DNA from: Atriophallophorus winterbourni
Lineage: Eukaryota; Platyhelminthes; Trematoda; Plagiorchiida; Microphallidae
NCBI GenBank assembly: GCA_013407085.1
Contig: JACCGJ010019040.1
Span: 1-64,000 of the forward strand
Direction of reading: 5' to 3'
DNA: 64,000 bases
Below the pieces are notes generated by a model that did no database searches, was not told where the DNA came from, and saw nothing but the letters and a program-made list of their open reading frames with translations. Shown one piece after another: positions 34,095 through 47,309 of this stretch. How positions within the stretch are numbered: the first letter of the stretch is position 1; each line of letters starts with the position of its first letter. Made by a program: the position numbers and the translations under genes.

Positions 34095-34690
34095 TTGCGT
34101 GCAGTTTCATCACAGACCCCAGGACCGGTCCCTTGTTGTTTGCACTCATCACTGGGTGGAAAACAAGGATGAGGATCCGCATATGCTTGAAACAGTGGAG
34201 GAATGGCAAACAATTTGCGCACGTAAGCCACTGTGTGTTAAGGTTTACCACGACCTACATGTTGAAGCAGATTTGCTATAACACATGTAGATGGGGTAAA
34301 ATTCATAATCATCGTCAAAAATGCTCATTTGCATGCATTTCCGTCACTCGTACCCCACGACATGACCTACATCTGTTTTTCGCACATGTGATTGAACAGG
34401 TACGTCGTTTTAACCATATCTATCAGTAGCTTACCATTGCAAATTGTTTACCATTATTCAACTGTTTCAAGCGCATGCGGATCCTGATCGTATGCTCTCC
34501 AAATGATGATTGTACACAGAACATAATCGGTCGTGGGGCATGTCTGGTGGAAGTGCATGCAAATGAGCATTTTTGATAATGATTTCGGCTGTTTTACCAC
34601 ATGGGCACATGTGAATGAACAGGTTGGTGAATGTTCCCCGACAGTGGCTTACAAGCGCAACTATCAGCTCGTTATTGTCATGAAAATGAA
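34095..34690. repeat. Repeat B, large inverted pair
   Basis: A forward unit at about 34100-34290 (aggaccggtcccttgttgtttgcactcat, gatccgcatatgcttgaaac) faces inverted units at 34320-34520 and 34520-34680. These contain caagcgcatgcggatcctg, cataatcggtcgtgg and tgcatgcaaatgagc. The open frame 34022-34429 is repeat-borne. Confidence 0.7.
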
Positions 34691-34954
34691 ATTTGAAAAC
34701 AATCAGTTAGAGCGGTTTGTCTGCAAAAGGTTTTACTGATTAATGTGCAATAGAAAACCCGAATAATCAATTAATCCCTCAATCGATACACAAAGACCAG
34801 CAAATGCTTTAATCTGAGTTCTTTAAATTGAAAATATGAACAACATTTTCTATATGGTTTTAATAGTTTAATATTGAGCTATTTATGATGGTTGGTTCAC
34901 TAATGAATTCATCCACCAAGAATACACAACAAAATGTAGACATATTTAACATGA

Positions 34955-34957
<3 letters not shown>

Positions 34958-34991
<34 letters not shown>
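34958..34991. repeat. CA/TA microsatellite
   Basis: Runs of CA and then TA directly abut the LINE piece that follows, at the place where that copy's 3' tail should be. Confidence 0.9.
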
Positions 34992-34992
<1 letters not shown>

Positions 34993-35290
34993 TACAATTA
35001 CCATATCATAGTAAATATGCGTTCAATAAGAGGTATAATAAATCAATTATACGATGTCACTGGAGTCAAGTAATATGCTTACCCTGAGTCAATACACAGG
35101 CATCGTCAAATCGTTATGTAACAAATAATTGTCCAAGGTCCGAGTGAATGTTTGGATACAGGGAGAGGTGATAATTGCTTCGGGAAGGGCATTTCACAGG
35201 AAACAGACACGTACCGATAGAAATATCGGCGACAATTAGTACGGGAATGGGGAATTTGTAGTGCTGCTGAGTGGCTACGTGTGATTCACG
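34992..35290 (-). mobile_element. CR1/Jockey-like LINE 3' end, inverted copy
   Basis: Reverse complement of 32800-33065 at very high identity (shared tatacgatgtcactggagtc and ctgagtcaatacacaggc). It lacks the CTTGAAT tail, which is replaced by the TA run, and extends slightly further 5' than the other copy. Confidence 0.88.
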
Positions 35291-35440
35291 GGAGAGATAT
35301 AGTATATGAGATATAGATATATATGAGATACTAATATATATATATATATATAGAGATATATATAGATATTATATAGATATATATATATAATATATAGATA
35401 TATATATAATATATATATTTATAATTTATATATATACGTT
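35291..35440. repeat. TA/GA-type microsatellite
   Basis: Imperfect TATA/GATA-type simple sequence over about 150 bp. With the run at 34958 it brackets the inverted LINE end. Confidence 0.9.
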
Positions 35441-35988
35441 AATATGTCGACAAGAAAAAGAAAAGTGTTAGTTCATGATAATGTAAAAGATGCTTTCGTA
35501 TAATATTGAACTTGCACGAGAAATCATTCTGATACGACGTAATATTATCTCAACGATTTTTTGAAAGGAATATTGGATTATTTACACGAGGACAGTATAA
35601 AAGATGAGATTAGATACAGGAAACTTGATAACGATATGAATGTAATTATCACAAATTTCACTATTTTGGTGAATATTTCCTTAACTGAAGAATGTTTCAT
35701 TGCTTTCTGAAGTTAATTTCTTGTTTCTAACCTGTTAGCAATTAACTATTGCGAAAATTAAACTGTTTGATTACAGTACAATTATTTCACTAGATTATTT
35801 AAAAAAGGAATGTTCATACGTTTAATGTTTACTCCTGGCTTGAAGTTGTCAGAAAAATAGGCAAATGATTACGTCAACAAGGATGGTGATATTCGCTGAA
35901 TCGATAATGATAAAATTAACAATCGAACCCATTTAAAAATTTGCTTAACCGGTAGCTACATCTTTGTACTTCAGTTTGCCTGTTTTAG
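35441..35988. other. Spacer, no gene recognised
   Basis: AT-rich; no frame or repeat identified. Confidence 0.45.
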
Positions 35989-38740
35989 TTCTTCTTCTTC
36001 TTCTTCTTGATAGACGACAGGGGGTCAAGCCCTTGTAATCCGCATCTCTTTATATCAGCAACATAGTCCAGGAGAACCTCAGTTGAAGAAATCCTGTCTA
36101 GTGTTGTTCAGCTCCGCCGTGATTACAGGCAATACCTTATCCAAAAGTTGCTTGAATTGGTTTTCAGAGCTCGCTGAGATAACCTCTTCCGGAAGCGCAT
36201 TCCACAAGTTAACAATTCTTTTTGATAGCGTGAATCCCTGTGGTAGACGTAGTGTCCTTCGCTTTTGAAGCTTTAGAGCATGGCCACGGGTTCTTGAGTC
36301 CGTCACGAGAGGGAAAAACTCGCGCAGCTCGTCACCATAAGCTCCCAGTAATATGCGACGAGTTAGCAGCAGGTCGTAGCGCACACGCCGAATACTGAGC
36401 GACATGAGGTTGAAGCGTTGAACTCTCTCCACATAAGGAATTGATTTCAATCCTTGTACTCGTTTCGTCGCCCGCCTTTGCAATTTTTCCAACTGGTCAC
36501 GTTCTCCCTTAGTTTGAGGATAGGTGGCTGGCAAACCATATTACAAAACTGGTGTCACGTATATTGAATAAAGAATGCGAAACATTTGTGGAGTAATCGC
36601 CGAAAACGACCGACTAATAGCCCACCATGCGCGGTTTGCAGCAGCAGCTTTTCTGTTCGTATATTCCTTCGATTTAAGCGTCCTAGTCACAATTGTACCC
36701 AGGTCACGTTCAGTATCAACCCACTTCAGTTGATGATTCCCGAGGAAGTACGCACCTTCAGGCGTGCTTGGCCCCAAAAGCATTACAGCGCATTTCTGTC
36801 GGTTTACAGGAAGCTGCCATTTTACCGTCTAATCAAGCAATTTGTTCAATTCGTTCTGGAAAATGGTATTATCAGCAGAAGAGCTTACTGTACCCCAAAC
36901 TTTCAGATCATCCGCGAAAAGTAGACAATTCGTATTTAATGAGTCGGGGAGGTCATTAACATACACTTTAAAAAGTAACGGGCCGAGAACAAATCCTTGT
37001 GGAACCCCGGAAGTTGGACGTGTAACCTGCGATTTGACTCCGTTAACCTCCACCTGTGTATAACGGTCAACAAGGAAGTCTTTAATCCAAGTTAGAACAG
37101 GTCCCCTCACACCACGAGCACGAAGCTTGAGCAATAGACGTTGAAATGGAACACGGTCAAAAGCCTTACTGCAGTCAATGAAGGCAGTGACTACCGGGTG
37201 ACCCAGATCAAGTTCAGCACACCAGTGCTTGCGAGCAGTGATGAGATTGGATGAGCATGATCGTTTTGACGTAAAACCATGTTGAGCAGATGTTAACTGA
37301 CTGGTTGTAAGGAGAAAATCTTCAATCTGTTTCTTCAGCCGTCGTTCCAGAGTCTTCACAACTACCGCAGTGAGGGTAACCGGTCGGTAGTTAGCCGGAT
37401 CACTGGTTTCACCGCCCTTATACATTGGATTGACAATGCCGTACTTCCAATCTTTAGCTAACCTACCATACCTCAGGGATAAATTGAAGATTAGCGCCAG
37501 TGGTTTATGTATGATACTCGACAATACCTTTAAAAGCATCGGGTGTATATCGTCCGGGCCAGGTGCTGAGGGTACATCGAGTCGTTCTAGTAAATACTGC
37601 ACCATCTCTGGCGAGATCGAGATAACCGGCATTTCGGCGTTGCTCTCATGAAGCAGAGGAATGGGAAACGTCTCCTCTGTGTAAACCGAATTGTACTGAG
37701 CGGCGAGAAGAACTGCTTTACGTTCATCTTCATGTTCAGTCGAACCTCCGATAGATCTCAAGCAAGGTACTCGTTGAGAAGCTTTCGTTCTACGTCTCAT
37801 GTACGCAAACAAGCGTTTCGGCATCGAGTTGGCTCCGTCCACCAAGCGAGTTTCATAGTTCTGCCTTTTTTCTCTTTTGAGGTAGGTGCACTTGTTGCGG
37901 ATAACTTTGTAGGTTACATAGTCATCGGTGCATCCACTAGAACAAAACTTCCGCCATAACCGCTTTCTTACCTTCATGTATTTACGGATAAAGTTATCAA
38001 ACCACGGCGGTCCCTTAGCGGGGGATCTTCCATTCATCCATGGGCATGATTTTCAAGCGATCTTATTTATCCAAAAAGTCCAACCAACAGATATCAACAT
38101 TCGTAGATAGAGGGAGTGACCAGTCCATCGAGTTTGCAGACGTGATTAGACTCGTTGTGTCTAATTTCCAGTAGTTTCTCCGGGCATGCGTACGTAATCT
38201 CGGTTGAAGACCCCGATTCCAAACGAACCATAAAGAATAGTGATCGCTGCAGCCAATGGGGGTCTCAATAGACAGATTCGTAACATCAGAGAATCTAGGT
38301 GTGACCACCAAATCCAATATTGAAGGAACTTTCCCGACGCATATCCTCCTAGGATCGTTTACATTCTGCACCAAATTCAGCTCCAAAATCGTATCTAGGA
38401 ATTCTCGTTGGAACGGTTTACCCCTCGAAACTAAATCCGCCCAGTTTATATCAGGAGCATTCAGGTCTCCAAGAACGATACAGTCACGAGTAATACCATA
38501 CCGTTTGATTTGATCACATAACACAGGAGCGTAAGCGCCAGGTGAGCGGTAAATGACCCCAAGTGATGCAGCTCCAGAGCTAGACTTCACCTTACACCAG
38601 AGGCTTTCGGCATTTCCAGCATCATTTTGAAACCTTCCCAATACTTCCACAATCAGGTGCTCTTTAAAGTATACGGCAACGCCACCGGCAGATCTCGAAG
38701 CTACTCTGTCACTTCTGAAACTAAATATAAAGAGATACAA
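35989..38740 (-). pseudogene. CR1/Jockey-like LINE, nearly full EN-RT, few lesions
   Basis: Minus strand. Endonuclease (38740-38063): AGGVAVYF, GVIYRSPG, VLGDLNAPDINW, SILDLVVT and CSDHYSLW; its first strand is missing. RT (38037-36829): PSAPGPDDIHPMLLKVL, NYRPVTLTAV, AFIDCSKAFDRVPF, SGVPQGFVLGPLLF and FADDLKVWG. Thumb and C-terminus (36783-36079) include RDLGTIV and LWNALPEEV. The three RT blocks are in one frame split by two in-frame stops; the endonuclease is one frameshift away. The 3' end has an AAG-unit tail (35989-36009 on the + strand as TTC). Too damaged to be active but young; ORF1 is absent. Confidence 0.92.
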
Positions 38741-39639
38741 ATCAATTTGTAACCTTCGACTTGTCCATCCAAATTTGTATATCCTAACCGGTGCACTTGG
38801 CCAGATACGAAATTAACGCTTTTATCGTTTACATTTTATCACCATTTTACATCCACGAAATCCCTATAATCAATTTTAGAATTTTCGATTGAATTACATT
38901 TTGAAGCGTAAAATTTCTGAAACATCAGTGAAAAAGGAAACATTAATGAAAGAATGCTTCAATCGTTTAAACGAGTTTTCAGTGAATCAAATTAATTTAG
39001 CCACATAAATTATAAATACGAATAAGGTATACGAGAGAGAGTTTAATGGGAAAATTTCACATTGCCAGTCACTTAAAATTCCCAAACAACTTCGGTTTCG
39101 ACTACAGCGGCATCAAAGTTGGGATGGAAGTTGACGAAATGTCAGGCTGTACGATTTTTAAAACCCCCATGTACAAGTTTTCTTTCGTATTTTTCTGACC
39201 GGCGTAACAAATTCCCTTTTTTTCAAAATAAGAATTTGCACTGCATTGAAAGCGTGCAGGACATCAAACGTTCGTAGTTAACACAGAAACGTTATAGCGT
39301 TGCAAACACCAAAGGCTTCAGTTTTGACTGAAACAAATAAAGATGCATTGAAAAATAATTTTGAGCACGGCCGATTCAAAGCAATGTTGATATGGATTTA
39401 TCTGTGAAACGGGTCGATATATTTCAGAATGAGAGTTGGCAACGCCCTTGTAATCAGTCGAACGAAATAAGACGTATTAAGATTGCAGTATAAAATCTCA
39501 TCTCTTGTAGTGTACTTGCCACTACAATAACGTCCCGTGAATATAGGAGAAAAGACACAGGACGATAAAAATTTTATGGCGGTAAATAAAACGTGTACAA
39601 CGGTACATAAGTAGCAGTTACGTTGCACGCGTGAACGGA
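38741..39639. other. Spacer, no gene recognised
   Basis: AT-rich; the minus frame 39628-39398 shows no domain. Confidence 0.45.
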
Positions 39640-42200
39640 AAATGTGTCAAGATTTTTGGTCCAGGACAACACAGATGTTACACAGACCGCTTTTGAGAAG
39701 TCAGGTCAGAGGGGACTTCTGATCAGGACCCAGGCTTAAACATAGTATCTAAGCAACCGGTCATTCCTTAGTCAGCCTAGGCACTTGATCTGCATGGATC
39801 AATTGTCGGTGGTGACCGGGGTACAGCACACGAGTCGCCGAGTGACGTCTCATGGGTTCAACGTGCTGCTTTCTGGGATCACAGGTCTTGCATGGTCTTA
39901 GTAAGAACCCAGTAGAAGCAGATGTAGGCGCATCCGTAGGTTTGACAACGAAGAACCAGATCCCTCAAAAACACAGTCCCTGCTGAGAATTTACTGCATC
40001 CCCAGGATTGATGGCAATCTGTCTCGCCTGGAGAAAATTGGGTGGCGTGCGAATTCGCGCTGTTAGGTAACTTGTCAGATAGATTTCGTGATGGACGGTG
40101 AGTGATCATGGCTGATGGCTGGGGCTACCGGGTTTGTTGGCTAAAAGCGTCGGTGGTCCGTGGATGTCATATGCCACAGTTACATCAGTGGGAAGTATGC
40201 ATGTGCACTTGAGGGGTAAGAAGAAGAGAACTGTTTCTGGTGAATAGGTTTAAGGCCATGACAGAGTTATAAAGATGAGGTACTAAAATGAACAGTTGAT
40301 GCACTTTTCTCACTGCTTCGGAGGATGCCCCAATGATTATTGACTTTGGAGTATAGGGCCCATAGTCCTTCTATTATGTTATCTCGGCGTTATGCTTCTT
40401 CAGCGATCCTTAAAGCTGGTGGGCTGTGGGATGTTCAGGATTGCTCATGAATTTTCTTCCAGTGGTTTGGTACCAGAAACTGAGATTCTATGACCTAAGA
40501 AATCGACTGCACTTTTCGCGTTGAACGTAACCCCATGACTGTACATACGATGTAAAATTCCAGACAGGTGACGATTATGTTCTTCCTCACAGGTGCTAGC
40601 GACTATTACATCATCAAGTTAGACGTAATCAAAATCGAAGCCTCTGAAATCCTGATCCACAATTCGTTGGAAGGTTTGAGCCGCATTACCTAGACTGAAA
40701 GGCATAAGCACAAAATCGTAGTCCAAACGGCCTGGTAACGACCGTCTTCGAGATGACTACTTCGGCTACTGGGATTTGTTTGTACTTTCGCACATGGTCC
40801 ACCTTACTGAAAATGGTACCCACGTGGATACTGGCTGTCAAGTCTTGAATATGCGAAATGGGTTAACTATCAGGCACCGTCACTTTGTTCAGCCTAAGGT
40901 AATCGCCACGCGGACGCCAATCTTTTAGGGTTTCCTTTGGGGCTATATGCAGGGAAGAGGACCAGCGTATATTAATTGGCCATATAATGGCTAATTCTAG
41001 CATATAGCGGAATTCCTTGCGCACGATATACAACTTCTCCGGCGGTAATCGCATCGGTGGTCCGTAATCCGAGGGACCACTTGTGGCAATGTTGGGTTCC
41101 AGTTTTATAATGACCACCGGTAGTGCAGTAGATGATGATTGGACCAAGTTCAGATATTTCGCGAACAACTTTGTTTAGCAGGGGTCTATGTCGCCAAAAC
41201 TCAAAACCGTAGAAACCCTTGCTTGTATGCTCCTTGTGCCAAGATCTTTCAGACGAGTAGTCCCGTCTATCAGCTGCGAGCGCCAAGAATCGACAAGTTG
41301 ATCAAATGAGTGTGAGAATAAACGCCAAGGATTGTAAAATTGAACCACATCGATGGTAAAATTCCAGCAAAATTTACGCGGCAAACCTAAATCAATGGTC
41401 AAGTCGCGTTGAGCGTAGGTTATTATAACCTATCCGTTTGCTGATCTAAAGTGTTGGCTTATGTTGCTAGACGTTGCGCAGGCGTCTACCAGCAGTACAC
41501 TCATTTCCGCACCGGATTCTACCAGAAAACGTACACCGGAAGACCCATCATGGATGAAATAAGGACGACCTTGCCCCTTCGGGCTGACGACGGTAATCGT
41601 CATTACACGTTGGCTCGAGTTTTTAGCTTGTGACTTGCGATAGTACCCAGGTTTAATGCAACGTCAAGCATCAACACCGTATTTCCAGTGCAACCGTCGA
41701 ACGGGCAACCGAGTATGACTGTTCGAGTATTGGCGAGATGGTGTGCGTCGTCGTGACATACGGCTGAGTGTTAGGATTCTAACCTCATTGCGTAAAGATG
41801 CAACCTCAATCAGTAATTCTGCATTTCTTTCTTTCCTTTGGTTGCCCAATGCGTGGGATCGTCCCGTGGTCAGTGTGGAAATATGTGCACCTGCTTGCTG
41901 CGCACAGATGCGTTCTGCGATGCTGTCTGTCGTTTCCGCTAGTTCATATACTGGAGAAATTTATGCTGCAACCGATATGGCTTGCACCTAATCAGGGAGT
42001 TGCTGAATCACTAATTCCTTCAATACTAACTCGTCCAAGTGCGATGTCCATAACGGGCGCGCATCTCCATTAGTAGATGTCTCTATGCTGGTAAATTCCA
42101 AGTTAACAAACAGCTGCTGTATCCTATATCGTTCAGGCGGAATCGTGCTGGAAATCACGGCCAACTTGACAATATGGAAGCGGTCCCCTTCCGGGAAAGA
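39640..42200 (-). pseudogene. Gypsy retrotransposon gag-protease-RT, decayed
   Basis: Minus strand from 42200: a gag segment (IPPERYRIQQLF; LVLKELVIQQLP), then a gag tail (RNAELLIEVASLRNEVRIL). A protease follows (about 41600-41200: RFLVESGAEMSVL in place of the usual DTGAE; then LTIDLGLPRKF). The RT follows (41168-40500: PPEKLYIVRKEF, WSSSLHIAPKET, DWRPRGDYLRLNKVTVPD, then FSLGNAAQTFQR). RNase H and integrase are missing; 39640-40150 is probably UTR or LTR sequence. Its 5' side is cut by the LINE that begins near 42205. Confidence 0.85.
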
Positions 42201-42204
42201 CAGG

Positions 42205-43440
42205 AGTGCGCCGCGAACCTGGACATGTCTCAAGCTTTCGATCGAGTTGATCACTTTCGACTATTACAAAAGCTGAAGCAGATGGGTATCAGCGGACAGC
42301 TACTCATATGGCTTGAAAGTTACCTCAGTGGGCGTAAGGCGATCGTTCGAATCAACGGGGTACTATCACAGGCTATTGATGCCTCTAGTGGCGTACCGCA
42401 AGGTTCAGTCCTCGGGCCAGTACTTTTCTTGGCTTACATCAACGACTTACCGGAGACGCTCGCATGCAAGGTGATTCTTTTCGCTGATGACATTAAAATT
42501 TGGACCCGGATAAAAACCATTGCGGACTGTGTACAGCTGCAACGTGATCTAGATGCTCTACACGAATGGTCGGTACGGAATAATTTGCCATTCAATATCC
42601 AAAAATGCAAGGTGCTACAAATTGGTAAGCCATTCCAGTATCAGTATCACTTTGGGCAGACTTTTTTGAGCTGGACAGAATCGGAAAGGGATCTTGGAGT
42701 CTGGGTATGCGGCAGTCTGAAGAACAGCCTGCATTGTGAGATTATCTGCAAGCGTGCTTCGAAGCTTCTAAGTATGCTGCGACGGATCTTCAAAACCTGC
42801 TCGCCTGGAACTTTGCCCACCATCATGAACGCCTACATAATTCCAACCATGGAACATGCATCACAAGCTTGGACTCCGTGGTTGAAAAAGGATATAATAT
42901 TGCTTGACAAAATATACCATCGCGCAACCAAACTCGTGAGAGGTTTCCGTGAACTAGCGTACGAGGAACGATTGAAAAAAACTGAGGCTCCCCACTCCCC
43001 TCCAAAGAAGCCTTCGAAGCGATGTGATACTGACATATAAAATATTGAATACCCCACATCATCCCTTAAAACATTTATTCGAATACCGTGATTCACGTCA
43101 TACACGCAGCCACTCAGCGACACTGCAAATCCCCCACTCCCGTATCAGCTGTCGCCGATATTTTTATTGTGTACGTGTCTGTTTCCTTTGGAATTCCCTA
43201 CCCGAAACTCTTGTCATCTCTCCCAGCATCGGAACGTTTATTCGAAATTTGGATACTTATTTGTTGCATAACGATTTGACGACACCGGCGTATTGATTCA
43301 TGGTAACTATACAACTTGACTATACTTGACATTACATGTTTATTTTATACCTATTTCCTGAATGTATATTTACTATGATATGGTAATTGTGAAGCTATGT
43401 GCTTTTTGTGACCATAAATTCTTGAATCTTGAATCTTGAA
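42205..43440 (+). pseudogene. CR1/Jockey-like LINE, 5' truncated
   Basis: Starts within RT at LDMSQAFDRVDHF. It continues SSGVPQGSVLGPVLF, FADDIKIWT, RDLGVWV and EHASQAWTPWLK to 43040. A frameshift near 43000 moves the last 90 residues (HPLKHLFEYRDS; VCFLWNSLPET) to another frame. The 3' UTR ends in CTTGAAT units at 43421-43440. Its last 350 bp are nearly identical to 61688-62049. Confidence 0.92.
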
Positions 43441-46239
43441 AAATATTGTTATCAGCTGCTTGTAATAAATAGGCGTTATTAGCACGTCACAGTGATTTGA
43501 ATATCTGAACACTAATTTCGCATCGTGTTAAAATTCAAGTGCTAAAACGTTTCCGCTATTCCAATCAAAATTAAATTTCACTCCGATATTTCACCCGTTA
43601 ATATTTTTGCCTTTAGCTGATAGAAGCAGATCGACTATAGGACGTAAGTTTAATGCACCATGGTTAGATAAAAGACGTCTCAATATTCGAGCGAATTTAA
43701 CATTTTAGCAGTCACAATGATTAACTGATCGCATAATCTAACCTTTGAGCAGTGACTATCTATACTCGGTGAGAGCACCCTCGAACACGGATGAATTTGA
43801 AGTGAATTAATACTAGTTTACAGAATAATATTTATGGCGTCAAACCCACTGAAACACATATTTAAAAAAAGGTTTTTCAGTCTTCCGGCATGCAGTGAAA
43901 ATATTACCTTTTATGTAATATATGCATGAACTATCGTATATGGAACAGTTTGCTTCCACTAAGTGGACACAATTTCAAACAAAATTAGAAGATTTATGTG
44001 GAATTTCAATGTGATGACATTTGTAAACTGAAATCCATCTGTGATTCTGATATAGACTGGCGCTTGAAAAATAATTCACAGATGCACTAAAAAACGAGTC
44101 TTAATTATTATCCGAACAGTGGCATACAAGCGCAACTTATTTTCCAATCTTTCATTGTTTCAATCGCATGGGGATCCTGATCTTACTGCTTCTACCAGAT
44201 GAGTACAAACAAAACGAAACCGGTTGTGGGGTGGGTCGGTGATTGAAATGCACATAAAATGAGCGTTTTTGAGTCACAGTTATGTTTAATCCACTAGGAA
44301 ACATAAAGTTTACCCTCCTACTTATGAATGGCTGAAAAAGAAAATTATTTTAGGCTGAGTGACTGCCTTGTGTCTTGTCTCCGTAGAGTTGGACCAAATT
44401 TAATAAAGGCTTCGAAAGTTCTCCGATAATTTTATGACTTACTCTTATGGATAACAACATTCATCTTGATTTTTAACAACACAATTAAAGTGCCAAAATA
44501 ACATCACAAGACGTGACTTTGTGCTCTACTTAAATTGAAAAATCAATTCAGCTAATATGTTAAACAGGATTGCAATCTTTCATGTGCGGAAAAATAATGA
44601 ATTGATAGTCATGGTAGCTCTATTTTAGATGAATTAAATGTTTACAAGATATTAAGCAATGCGATCCAATCCAATCAAATACCCGAGAATCTTTCGAATA
44701 TGAGTGCAAGGAAATTTCGTTCACCGACCCACAAATTACGCCCGATGTTATTGAACTTCCTAGAAATTTGGTATTGTATGCACAGCAATGAGTTAAACAA
44801 ATTAGAACTGCGAAGCCATTATTTAATAGGACTCGTACAACACCAGGATAGTAAATAACAAAATCCCACAGTGATTCTCGGTAAAAACTTTCGAGACGCT
44901 CTAAATCGATATTAAGTTTTGGTGTTCAGCACTCGCACCTAAACTCCACAGATATTTCTGTGTTTGTCGTCATCGGTTGGACACATTGAAGATAATGTTC
45001 AGTAAGCCTTCTACTAGTGGCATGCAGGCGAACAAAGTAATACCTTGAAGACTGTTCGTAAAACTATCTCCACCGCGCGACCTCAAATAACTGCAAAACC
45101 GCCTGTGGGTGCATTTAACGTTATAATACAGTGGCGAGCAAAATTTGAAATACATTATTTTATTTAATGATGCTGTAAACATTGGCGCTCCCAGTATACA
45201 AATAACGCCGATTATAAATCCTCAACTTGCGTAATATACAGCCATTCACAAACCATTTGATTTACAGATAGTATACAATTGGACCTATTCATCGGATTAC
45301 TGGTTAAAAATTAATTTTAATTTTATGAAACAGACAAATGAGTACTAATAGTTTAGTAGTGATATTTGCACTTTGACGTATAAAGTATTATTAATGAAAA
45401 GGATATTCATCTCCTAGAAGCAATTACCGTATTTGGGCAATCATTGAATCGACCTAGAATTAGCTTTAAATAAGATACTTTGAATTTACAAAAAAATATT
45501 ATCTATTCGATTAGGAATCCAAAATTTCACTTTCGACTCACCAAATTTTGATTCATCTTCCGGCGTTGTTTTTATTTAGCAGAAACAAAATTCATCCACC
45601 GACAGCTAAATCAAGGAAAAATCGTTCCCAGGTGTATGTTTCTAAATCCTATTGCCACATTGTTGTGGCAGTGTCGGAAAATAAGCAATCACGTTTGCAA
45701 AGAATGTGCCACACAAAAGGTGCATATTTCAACCAATCACCGATTCCCAAACATTTGCAAATTTGTGGCGGGTAAATCAAAATCGGATTTGAAACGTGCC
45801 GCAAAATGGGAATGAAATGTTTTCAATTCGACGGTTAATCTTTAAGAGCTAATTTAATTTTATTTGGTTGAAAACGTCTACAGCCTTTCAAACAGACCAG
45901 AGAGTGATCGAATTTACAAGTATTCCACAGTGTAACTACGAGGAGCTAACGTTATTTTGCGTTTTTGAACCGGTTGAATTATGGGATATTCGGTGCGCTT
46001 CATGCTGCGTTGAAACATGTTTTCAGAAATTTTGAAATATAACTTGTAATATGTTTGTGAGCAAATACCTGTGACGTTAGGAAGATTTACAAAAATTTCT
46101 GTTCACTCGTTATACGTTGTTTTATAATACCCAGTACAAATTACGATTTGGTTAATATTTTTATGTTGATGGAAATAAGATAAAGGATCATGAAACTATA
46201 AGTGGCAGTGGTTTTAATCTATAAGTGAATATATACCAT
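43441..46239. other. Spacer with scattered repeat A/B pieces
   Basis: An inverted B unit lies at about 44105-44275 (gtggcatacaagcgcaac; tggggatcctgatct; aaaccggttgtggggtg). A weak A unit lies at about 44945-45060. No gene is recognised; frames at 45182-44970 and 45548-45775 carry no domain. Confidence 0.55.
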
Positions 46240-46600
46240 ATTTGAAACGGTACATAGTTCGTTTACTACTATATCACTGTTTAAAGTATCACTGAATCTG
46301 ATCTTACTGTTTCCATTTGATGAAGGTAAACATCCAGAAACCGGTTGTGATGTGTAAGTGATGAAGATGGCAGCACCAAAATTCGTTGTTCGCTTTAAAG
46401 CACCACGTGAGCTTGACCAATAAACTCCGTGATTCTTTATTCGGACATCGTGGTTCTTTGTGAGGTTCTTTGGGGCATACAACCATGTCACTGTTTAAAG
46501 GCTCACCGAATTTGATCTTACCGTCTCCACTTGATGACGGCAAACAGCCATACACCGGCCGTATGGTGTAAGTGATGGGGATGCGAGTAAAAATCGGTTT
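46240..46600 (-). repeat. Repeat A, two inverted units
   Basis: Two copies of the A core in minus orientation (about 46260-46375 and 46485-46590). They share ctgaatctgatcttactgt / cgaatttgatcttaccgt, tgatgaaggtaaac / tgatgacggcaaac and gtgtaagtgatg. The link contains a ctttattcggacatcgtggttctttgtga word matching the Y part of the 58-kb foldback. Confidence 0.72.
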
Positions 46601-47309
46601 CTTTTGTCGTTGTGATCATACGTTTATAAAAACGTTGATAAATATTAATCTGAGAATGAAACCTAAATAGGGAATTAAATAAACTGATGAACAACACTGA
46701 TCGCACTTCTCCGGTTGACTCCAAAAGCTGGCTATTTTCACTTTTATCATCATTTGTATCTGAAACTATATGTGGATCGAAGTAGAAGAAAAAAGAAGAA
46801 AGACAACTCTTTATTGGAAACTTTTACATAATTCAGCTCAAGACCAACATGGAAGGATCGAAGCGAATCCTATGCAATACAGCATAACGATGTTCACTGA
46901 AAATACACATATTATATCAACGAAATAAATTTTCAAGAAGAAGTTGCTTTTGACATGGATAAGTTGACACAAATGAAATAGAAGACCTTCGATATAGGGA
47001 CGCTCAGGAAGATAGTTTTTTGATAATGCTGAACACTTGAGGAAAACGTCTTGCATCAGGTGAGAAGTATCATTGAGGGTTATATTGATGAGATGATCGC
47101 GTGATGAAAAGTGCATTTTCCAAAGTGTATCCAGAATGTGTTCGAAATGCTGGTATTCGAAATATCATTTCAACGTGAATAGTTTTTTTGCAGCTTCAAC
47201 ATTTAAACCACACACCATTAATATTTCTTTTAGCTTCCATTGAATACATTTTTCTACAAGGTACTTGTAGTTACATACTATGGATGGCAACCACAATGTC
47301 GTGACCAAC
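46601..47309. other. Spacer, no gene recognised
   Basis: The minus frame 47116-46838 has no domain; no repeat identified. Confidence 0.4.
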
